Shown here: positions 56,599 to 64,000 of the stretch, one piece after another
Position numbering within the stretch: position 1 is the first letter of the stretch
How the letters are laid out: each line of letters begins with the position of its first letter
Assembly: GCA_949130485.1 (NCBI GenBank)
Contig: OX422190.1
Span: forward strand, 6,850,167-6,914,166
Origin: Agelas oroides
Taxonomy: Eukaryota; Porifera; Demospongiae; Agelasida; Agelasidae
Direction of reading: 5' to 3'
Length of the DNA stretch: 64,000 bases
Notes under the pieces: model-generated
What the model was told of the DNA's origin: nothing
What the model saw: only the letters and a program-made list of their open reading frames with translations
The model's database searches: none
Translations under genes and position numbers: made by a program

Positions 56599-57045
56599 CA
56601 GGGCCGTAGACAAGTTTTTTTACTTTCGGGGTGCTAACTTTCACTACACATTATAAGCAGTTGTGAGCTGTGGCTTTGTGCTACCGTAGATCGGGAAAAT
56701 TTCGCTGTTAAAATAAAACACGCGAATACCTACCGAGGTAAATGTCCAATCGACGACTACTCTTGACAGCCACACCGTTACAGCCAGCAATACCTGGCTC
56801 TCCCGATACCTGGTAGTAGACTCAACGCTAAGAACGAACCAGGCGCTCGTCCATATTGTAACCGTCAACCGTTAAAAAAAATTCGCGGATCGAACGAACC
56901 GCGAAACTTAAACACCATTAAAACTTTTTACGCGAATTATTTTTAACGTGAAAATTTCCCGATCTACGGTATATCCTTCAAATACAAATGCCAAAAATTT
57001 GGGGGTGCTTCAGCACCCCCAAGCACCCACTTGTCTACGGCCTTG
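56599..57045. mobile_element. hAT-like element, nested
   Basis: CAGGGCCGTAGACAAG and CTTGTCTACGGCCTTG are inverted ends of hAT appearance. Sub-terminal GGGTGC and GCACCC blocks also mirror. No clear target duplication was found (flanks GTGTACTT and TTAACTTT). Confidence 0.62.
56682..56971. mobile_element. MITE, TACCGTA family type C, innermost
   Basis: TACCGTAGATCGGGAAAATT on the left and AATTTCCCGATCTACGGTA on the right are inverted and bounded by TA. Further inside, GCTGTTAAAATAAAACACGC mirrors GCGAATTATTTTTAACG. It lies within 56599-57045. Confidence 0.82.
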
Positions 57046-58802
57046 TTAACTTTAATTAAGCGGAAATGTACGCATGTAACTGCATATGAGACTGGTGCAA
57101 CGAAGAGGCTGCTTGAGCTTAGGCTTGTTCCCAGGGAAGGAGGCTATAGCTTTAGCTATTATAGTAACTTTAGCAGGTTATGAATATTAATTTGCGGCCT
57201 AAAAAGTGTAGCGGCCAAAGCCGCTACGGCCGCTACGGTTCCTACGCCACTGTGCATGGATGGCAGCTTCACTACCAGCCTCCTGACCCGCACAAAGTTG
57301 GAGAGCGCCTGCAGCTTCTAGGATGTCGTACTTAATAACTGCAAGAATGGCTTTGCCAATCATTCTGCGGGAGGTTTCTCCAATCCCAATTGGTCGTACA
57401 CCTGGGCATTTGTCAAGGGCTATCAAACGGCTAGCAGTAAGTGGAGCTATACCTCGAGGATCAACATAGGTAGTGCATAACTTCCTTGCAACTGAAGCTA
57501 AACTGTTGCACAGGTCTGCCGATGCATTTTGAAAAGAAGTGCATAGGCGTCTCCACCCAGTTGAATCAATCCCCGAAGGACCAGCGGAGCCATTGGTGTG
57601 GAGGGCAGCAGTACGAATGCTTGCACCATCTAGACAGTCAAAAACAACTGGGTGAGTCACTGGTCTGGGGGTTGTTGAGGAGATAAGGGCGTCAGGGTGT
57701 GCTAGCTGTCCTGGTGGATGTTTTTTTAGCAACTCGTCACGGACAGTAGTAATCGGTTGATCTGGATGTGTACTCAGCCTTGTGTCAGTGGGGAGTGGTC
57801 CTCCATTTGATTCGTTTGTGAGGATTCGAAGGGCAGCCCTGACCTTACCCTGCAGCATCAGTTTGGTGAAAAGGCGTGTAGTTTGTTCCTCCTTACCACT
57901 GCGTGCGTGCCTGTGATTCTGTTTGAGGCGGTGTTGTATGGTGCGTCCCTCAATAACGAGATTGTTGATGTCACCCATTTGCCAAGAATCGAGTCGTCGT
58001 TGTAGGCACACCACATGCTCACGGGCTTTTGATGAAGAGTGTGGTTTTTGAAGGAGCAGTGCAGGCATGACCATGGCTGCCTTCAGGGCGATGGGTTCGA
58101 GGCCAGATCCTTCGCCATATGCGCGAAACAGCCTTGCAAGCTCTGAGGTGAACAGTTTGCCAGCCTTGCCTGAGGGTGTGAGAAAGAGATTATGTCGCCA
58201 ATGCACCACTTCTGCATAGGCCGCTGAAATCATCTGAGTAAAGTCGGCTCCATCCACACTCTCACTCCAGACAAACGCTGAGGAGGACAGTGTGATGTAG
58301 GATGGTAGTTTGTAAGGAAGAGATGTAACAGAGTCGTTGCTATTCATGCTTCTTGCATGAGGTGTAGCTGTTTCTCTCTGATTTCCTGAATTAGCAGCAT
58401 GCATTGGGCTACCCAATGGAGCAGGGGTTGGGTACGGTGGGTTCACATCTCCAGCAGGTGGGATGACACCATGACAGTCCGTGGTAGTGTGGTCACTAGT
58501 ATTAACTGTCCCCTCGGGTTCGACGGTTTCTCTCCGAGTTTGGTTCGTTTGGTTCGGATGTGGTGTGGTTGTCCTACCATGTGCATGTACTTGTGTCATG
58601 TTTGAGCAAGTTCCCTTTCGTCCTGGTAGGCAGCTAGTGCATAGTCTTCCTTCTTTCACACAGGAACAGTTCTTACACCGGCCGCTGCCGTTACACCGAC
58701 AGCATGAGGGCATGGTGTAGGCAAGGCACGTCTTCCCTCCTAAACTTATCCAATTTAACGCACGTAACGTCTACGTATAGTGCAGACGCCACGTGTTCTA
58801 CA

Positions 58803-58956
58803 ATGGAGTCGTACAGCAATTCTTCAGCAAGAGTCCCCGAGTCATCAGGGAATAGAGAAGACAGACTGCAGCGTAGAAGAGAGCGAGAGAGAGCTCGTCG
58901 TACCTCTGAAACCGCGGAACAGAGAGAGGAACGTGGCATGCTCTTAGATGGAAATT
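58803..58956 (+). pseudogene. Arg-rich N-terminus of a Helitron-type ORF, copy 2 (truncated)
   Basis: From ATG at 58803 it matches the first ~45 residues of the 52870 copy almost exactly (MESYSNSSARVPESSGNRED). It then breaks at EQREER with a junction to antisense DIRS sequence at about 58937. Its upstream DNA (58740-58802) also matches the upstream DNA of the other copy. The two copies therefore flank the reverse-transcriptase element in opposite orientation, pointing outward. Confidence 0.65.
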
Positions 58957-60601
58957 GAATTTTGCCTGCAGGAAAAACAGGCAGCGAAGCATATGGGCTA
59001 GTTGTCTATCGTTTGCTGCTCCCGAATTTGAGAACTGTTACGACTGCCTCATTATCACAGTTGCATTGTATTAGACAACCTCTCCAAAACTGCCCGCAGA
59101 TGCATGCTGCTAAAATGATGGGTATAGCATTTCTTTTACTGCAATTGGTGCTGAAGGGAAGGAAACTAGTTGATCCCATGATATTTGAAGCCAGTGTGCG
59201 TGCCATATAGCTCCACACCCCCAGCTCCCTGAGGCATCCGACAATAGGAACTCGTCTGGACCACCATTTGGATTTATGGATAGTATTAATATCCCGTTCC
59301 ATCGTTCCATGAAGGATAGCCACCACTCCACATCTGCCTTAAACGATGTATTGAGACGAATGTGATGATGCCGTTTCTTTGCCACCGGGAGCAACTCTAG
59401 GAGTGCACTGAGAAAACGATGTCCTGGTCAGACCACTTTGCATGCATGGCTCAGCAAGCCAATAAGAGATTCCAGCTCCCGCCTAGTGCAGCTGCGTTTT
59501 ATCTTCCATGCTTGTAGAGTCTCCTTCAACCTCTCCATCTTATCTGTTGGGAGGCGTAGCTCCATAGCCTGCGTGTCCACTTCAATTCCTAGTATTGGCA
59601 TGCAAGTGGATGGGCCTTCTGTTTTCTGAGGTGCAACTGGCAAGCCTAAGTTGCTGCATACTTGCAGAGCTTTTTGATGGCTCTGGTGGCATTCTGAAGA
59701 GCCTGGTGGGCCAATGATTATAAAATCTATAAAATCGTCAATATAATGTGTGACAATTGGAACCCCAGTAGATCGGATAACCCATTCCACCATATCCGCT
59801 ATAGCACAAAATATTTTTGGAGCCGATCTCAGGCCAAATGGGAGTGTAGTGTCTATATATATATAGGCTGCCATTCCACCGCATGCTGAGTAACAGACGA
59901 TCATCAGGGTGAACTGGAACTGTGCGGTAAGCTGACTTTATGTCAAATTTTGCAATTAGTGAACCTTGGCCTAGAGCCAGCACAGTTGCTGCTATGTCAT
60001 CAACTGTGACATATGAAAGGCTACAAAGCTGGCGAGCAATGCCATCATTGATGCTGGCACCCTCGGGAGCCAACAGATTGAGAATCAGGTGCCACTTTCC
60101 TCGTTGATTGCGCTTTGGGATGACTCCAAAGGGGCTAATATTTGCATGCGGAAATGTTTGAATTGGTAAGGGGCCCACGACTCGGCCTGCTGTGCACTCG
60201 ATAGCCAAATACTCTTCCACCGGAAGAGGGTGTTCATAGGCTGACTGCATGTTGCGTTTAGCAGTTCTACATGAGTGGCTTCGATGGAAGCCTATGCAGA
60301 AACCGTCTTGAATGCCTCTCAGTATGTATGACACCAATGCTTGGTCTGGGTGGGCTCTCAGTTTCCACTCCCATGCTTGTATGTTGAGTGGGGTGACAAG
60401 GTTGCATAGGTAAGCTGGCATGACAGAGGTTTGGCTTGGTACACATGACTCCAATGCTAGTAAGTGTTGTGTGCAAGGCATGCTTGGCCTAAGGCCTTTG
60501 CTATGTTCTGTAAGCTGAACTGCCAATGAGGTGGTCATGTCTGCCAACATATCTGGATACTCCTCAGCCGTGTCTATGAATCGTAAATGTGAGAGGAGCA
60601 A
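58937..60601 (-). pseudogene. DIRS-like reverse transcriptase and RNase H, decayed
   Basis: From 60601 on minus: ISPFGVIPKRNQRGKWHLIL, VDDIAATVLALGQGSLIAKF, DIKSAYRTVPVHPDDR, then LPFGLRSAPKIFCAIADMVE and VTHYIDDFIDFIIIGPPGSS (catalytic DD). The RNase H-like part follows (LSDASGSWGCGAIW, CDNEAVVTVLKFGSS, CLFFLQAKFNFHLRACHVP). Frames break at about 59850, where a TATATATA run inside SLYIDTTLPFG is lengthened. A TGA at 59428-59430 replaces an expected CGA (VV*PGHRFL). Further breaks are near 59120 and 59010. The coding ends abruptly at the Helitron-like piece at 58937, so the tyrosine recombinase part is missing. Family assignment to DIRS/Ngaro is from memory of the motifs. Confidence 0.72.
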
Positions 60602-60959
60602 GAAAATGGACAGAGGTCATTCATGGCTTTTATTTCTATTTTTATTTTTATTATTGACATGCATTTACTTATTTTGTCTATCTTATACGTAACTGGCCGC
60701 AGGGTCCTACTGGTCACATCTTAGCAAGATGGAGTATGTGTAGGTACCCTTCTGGCTTATCTATGTATGCTTTGTTGTGATTGAGATAATTGCATCATTA
60801 GTCTTGTCTACATCCCATTGTGACTAATTATTATTACAGTATACAGAGACAGTCACAATAATCATTGAGAATCAGAGGTTCAAACATTTGTGCTCACACT
60901 ATATACCTAGCTTCTAACTTTGTTCTCTGGTAGCACAACCAGTTCACGTCTAGTGGTAC

Positions 60960-61975
60960 TTGACAAATCGAACTACTTTGGTCGGTATGCGGTCAGCTTC
61001 GGGATTTGTGGGCACGAGACAGCCGGGTGGTGCCCTCCGCAACCCCTATGGGAGCATATGTGGCGGAACTTGCAATGCTTGAATGTGCAATTGCCTTTGT
61101 TATATAAGAGGCAGATAGTATCCTCATTCGGCCGCCACCGTTTCGGGATTGTCCCTGTGCTTGGCATATACGAGGGCTCATGCATGGGCTTGCCGCTTCT
61201 GAACAGTCGTGTAAGGGCCTGCAGTTTCGTACTCCAGGTATAGTCCTGGCACTAGGTGTTTTGCTCTACCAGTAAACATTTGGTTGAAGAGGGCTGGGTC
61301 AATTTGGGACCACTTCTTGTTCCTTGTTGCTGCTGCCTTATCACGATATGCCCGATCATAGCGCTCCCATGCTGGATGTTCATAATCCTGTGCAGCAGTG
61401 ATAATGGTGAGCATGTAATCCCAGTGATAATGGTGAGCATGTATGCAGCCAGTTCGGTGATACAATCCAGCTCGGCTTTCGCCAGGCTAGGACCGCCATG
61501 TAAACTGTGAAACACTGTGTCCATGTGAGGATATCCTTTATGGGTTTCTTTCTGGATCTGGAAATCTCCAGATTGGGGGTCACCAGCAGCTTTTGTGCGT
61601 CCTGGGGGTCAGCCTGCAACACATCCCATGATGAGGGTGGGCGTAGTTCTGCCAGGTCAATAAACTGCCACTCTATTATCCTAGAGTGCAGTTTTTTTTG
61701 GGGATAGCGGGGAGACCGTCCCCTACCCAGACCTTTTGCTGCTTATCTGCCCTTTCGGAGCTGGGCAGTAATAGTTCCAGCAATGGATTGCCGCTGCTCG
61801 GTAGGTTGGACAAGGGGGTTGCAAATGACCATGTTGGTGTTGACGGTAAGGTAGAACTTATAGGGGGTAGTGGGGGTAACATTGATGGGGGTGGAAGGTG
61901 ACCTAGGATAATACCTATATATAAATGTGTGTGCAGTAATGGGAGGAGGGGGGGGGGGGGGGGGGGTGGTAGCAA
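60960..61975 (-). pseudogene. DIRS-like gag region, decayed
   Basis: Minus-strand pieces in several frames, in order: KVWVGDGLPAIPKK, DVLQADPQDAQKLLVTPNLE, ISRSRKKPIKDILTWTQCFT, YEHPAWERYDRAYRDKAAAT, KKWSQIDPALFNQMFTGRAK. A CCCH-type zinc finger closes the region (CLLYNKGNCTFKHCKFRHIC). This is the gag layout that precedes the reverse transcriptase of DIRS-like elements in sponges. A 22-bp stretch (GATAATGGTGAGCATGTA) is tandemly duplicated near 61400-61440 and shifts the frame. A poly-G run at about 61950 lies at its upstream edge. Confidence 0.62.
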
Positions 61976-62380
61976 ACATAAAATTGTGTTGGCATCAGAG
62001 GTTGACAGCCAAATGGTCCCCCCATAGTGACCTGCATTTAGTGCTAGAAATCATGAGGTGTGGTTTTGCTGTTATGCATTAGGCATTAGAGTGGGTTGCT
62101 GGGTGGCACTCTCTCACACACCTTGAAGGGTTTCCAATATGCCCTTCTTTGGCTGGTGTCAAAGTAACACCCACCATTTGCACTTAGCCACCCTGAGATA
62201 TCCAATACTATCTTTACAGGGTAGTATGCTTGGTGGCCCCTGGTGAGCTGTATAACACACTGGCAACTTGAGTTGAAGACACAAACTGCTATGCCCACTG
62301 GCCCTCTGCCCACTGGCCCTCTGCCACGCTGATATTTGGGCTTGCTGGCACGCACTTATGCCATGCCCGATTATCGCTAA
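61976..62380. other. Non-coding stretch
   Basis: Upstream flank of the DIRS-like element. A small duplication (GCCCACTGGCCCTCT) occurs at about 62291-62325. No gene recognised. Confidence 0.45.
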
Positions 62381-63540
62381 AGTTTTGGGCTGATGGTACC
62401 ACCCGCTGTGGTCTGCTGCCACCACAGTTGGGCAATGCACCACTTGCTGTGGTTTGGTGGCCATTCTTGCTGGCCACCCTTGCTGTGCCGATGGCTTGTC
62501 AGCCACTGTCTGCTGGCTGCCATTACTAGGGTGATGCACCAATTGCAAAGGTTTGGTCCACCCTGCCAGGCTAATGCATGTCTAGGTATGGCTTGCTGGC
62601 CACCTTTAATGGGCTGATGTACCACTTGCCGTGGTTTTGCTAGTAACCCTTATAAGGCTGATGTGCCATTTGCAGTGTGAAGGCCACCCTTGCTGGACAG
62701 AAGACTACCATGCACCCCATTATTCTCTGGCCGCCCCTGTCAGGCTGATGTGCCATTTGCCGTGGCTTGCTAGCTGCCTAGCTGGGAGGTGCATAACTGC
62801 CGTGGTTTTCTGGCTCACCCTGCCGGGCCTGGTGCACCACTTGCCGTGGTTTTCTGGCCCACCCTGCAGGGCCGGCCGGTGCACCACTTGCCGTGATTTG
62901 CTGGCCCACCCTGCCAGGCCGGCCGGTGCACCACTTGCCGTGGGTTTTCTTGGTCCGTCCTGCCGGGCCAGTGCACCGCTTGCCATGGTTTTTCTTGGCC
63001 CACCCTGCCGGACCGGTGCACTGCAGCTGCTTGCCGTGGTTTTTCTTGGCCCACCCTGCCGGACCGGTGCACTGCTTGCCGTGGTTTTCTTGGTCCACCC
63101 TGCCAGGCCGGTGCACCACTTGCCGTGGGTTTTCTTTGCCCATCCTGCCGGGTCAGTGCACTGCTTGCCGTGGTTTTTTCTTGGCCCACCCTGCCGGACT
63201 GGTGCACTGCTTGCCGTGGTTTTCTTGGTCCACCCTGCCAGGCCGGTGCACCACTTGCCGTGAGTTTTCTTTGCCCATCCTGCCGTGTCAGTGCACTGCT
63301 TGCCGTGGTTTTTTCTTGGCCCACCCTGCCGGACTGGTGTACTGCTTGCTGTGGTTTTCTTGGCCCACCCCGCTGGGCCGGTGCACCACTTGCTAATGTT
63401 TTCTGGCCCACCCTGCCGGGCAGGTGCCCCACTTGCCACAGTTTTCTGGCTCACCCTGCCCTGCCAGGCTGGCTGGTGCGCCACTTGCTGTGGTTTTCTT
63501 GGCCCACCCTGCCAGGCCAGTGTACCACAGTCAGAAATAT
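62380..63540. repeat. 45-46-bp minisatellite
   Basis: Units of CTTGCCGTGGTTTTCTTGGC plus CCACCCTGCCGGACCGGTGC and ACCAC/ACTG recur at 44-47-bp steps. They are regular from about 62800 to 63540 and more diverged before that (from about 62380). Frames stay open over long stretches on both strands (CTGPAGWAKKNHGK-like on minus, HPAGPVHRLPWFFL-like on plus), as expected for a stop-poor repeat. No evidence of a real protein. Confidence 0.88.
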
Positions 63541-63559
63541 GGTGTTAGGCAAACATCCT

Positions 63560-63720
63560 TTGGGGTGCTCGTTCACATGCTTCAGAATAGCACCCCTAGG
63601 GTGCTGCATAAGGGTGCTGGACTAGCACCCCCAGGGTGCTGCAGAAGATGCCTGATCAGCACCCATCACAGGTGCTCCAATACATGTGTTACAGGGTGTT
63701 ACAGGAGGGTGCTAGCTTAA
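63560..63720. repeat. AGCACCC / GGGTGCT palindromic repeats
   Basis: AGCACCCCTAGGGTGCT at about 63590 and AGCACCCCCAGGGTGCT at about 63625 are near-perfect palindromes. More single GGGTGCT and AGCACCC words occur at both sides. Non-coding. Confidence 0.7.
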
Positions 63721-64000
63721 CACCAATACTTGTTACGTATATGAAATGTCACTTTTTTCAATGATTAAAAGGTGATTATACTATACAGATACAACATTTA
63801 CAGAAATTAAAAAGAGACCTACTATAACTAACTATACTTATATACTTTACATGATAAAGCTCACAGTAGTGCATCAACAGATGAAAGCATACGTGTTACA
63901 ACAGGAGGCACTTTTTGTTTATCCACTAGCTTAATGATGAAATGTTGAATAAAAATGGAAAGGGGATAAAGCTGCCTAGGGTATGCTATATTGAAGGCAA
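63721..64000. other. AT-rich end of window
   Basis: Nothing recognised. Confidence 0.5.

Larger units (their letters stand above)
55011..57252. mobile_element. 2242-bp hAT-like insertion in the reverse transcriptase ORF
   Basis: The ends CATAGGCGTAGGAAGC and GGTTCCTACGCCACTG are imperfect inverted repeats (hAT-like CAGTGGCGTAGG). TGCAT is repeated at both sides (55006-55010 and 57253-57257). Removing it together with one TGCAT restores the frame AIHAMRSVF. There is no transposase. It holds two further elements (56599-57045 and 56682-56971). A 5-bp duplication is short for hAT but known for some families. Confidence 0.82.
53166..58713 (-). pseudogene. Reverse transcriptase ORF with C-terminal CCHC and endonuclease-like region, split by a transposon
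   Basis: The minus-strand frame starts at 58713 with a Cys-rich N-terminus (CCRCNGSGRCKNCSCVKEGR, CTSCLPGRKG). It runs to SEAAIHA at about 57258, where a 2242-bp element (55011-57252) interrupts it. It resumes at 55010 as MRSVFQDEQSEAVLLVDATN, AFNSLNR, EGTTQGDPLAMAMYAI and QVWFADDATA (the catalytic ADD). A one-base frameshift lies near 54345 (SKWTCIL, then LRTIPEISD). The C-terminus has CVCGHSLSVDHALSC and ARLDISAQGFW...FFDVRVFNP. A CCHC motif followed by a D...DV block is typical of non-LTR elements with restriction-like endonucleases (R2/NeSL/HERO type), so I infer that class. Without the insertion and frameshift the frame would be about 1100 codons. Confidence 0.75.

Noticed and set aside
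62720-63484. Open frames over 150 codons in the 45-46-bp repeat
   Set aside because: Unit lengths vary by single bases, so frames are not kept between units; same explanation as a stop-poor minisatellite.

Overview
The window is eukaryotic and most likely from a sponge (demosponge). The genes have GT-AG introns and there are no bacterial operons. The strongest clues are gene families that, from memory, are typical of sponge genomes: membrane proteins with polymorphic beta-helix repeats (motif like FSGTNNF...NSA..GGAI) and a multi-pass C-terminus, a CARD-like plus Death-domain protein, and a secreted VWA protein. The DNA is also crowded with DIRS, non-LTR, hAT-like and Mutator-like insertions and with short palindromic elements. 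The species call is inference; no search was possible.

Layout. (i) 1-7440 and 17830-34195 hold a plus-strand cluster of the beta-helix/membrane family. A six-exon C-terminal gene part lies at 140-3787. A ~3.6 kb duplicate of its last four exons lies at 20847-24509. A GPR157-like receptor exon at 17830-18368 has a third copy of the family's tail exon 198 bp downstream in a compatible phase. Three broken runs of beta-helix repeats lie at 4258-4930, 6476-7440 and 30139-34195. (ii) 8778-14383 (minus) is a five-exon gene for a secreted Cys-rich, Thr/Pro-rich, VWA-domain protein; its introns carry foldback elements with tRNA-like arms. A 32-bp minisatellite (7729-8190) lies downstream of it. (iii) 25060-29428 is a nearly intact two-ORF non-LTR retrotransposon with one in-frame stop. 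(iv) 34280-43630 is mostly decayed transposons and palindromes. (v) 44172-47250 is a two-exon plus-strand CARD-like/Death-domain gene with a MITE in its intron. (vi) 47658-49828 is a 2.2 kb inverted-repeat element with a 9-bp target duplication. (vii) 51469-61975 is almost entirely transposon-derived: a PHD-finger protease remnant, Arg-rich ORF ends in opposite orientation, a minus-strand reverse-transcriptase ORF split by a nest of insertions, and a DIRS-like element. (viii) 62380-63720 is minisatellite DNA.

Working together: the cluster genes encode apparent cell-surface or secreted products (beta-helix ectodomain with membrane anchor, GPCR-like protein, VWA protein), and the CARD/Death protein would act in intracellular signalling. 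No operon logic applies. The main process visible in the DNA is local duplication of the membrane-protein family, followed by inversion, truncation, exon mixing and repeated transposon insertion.
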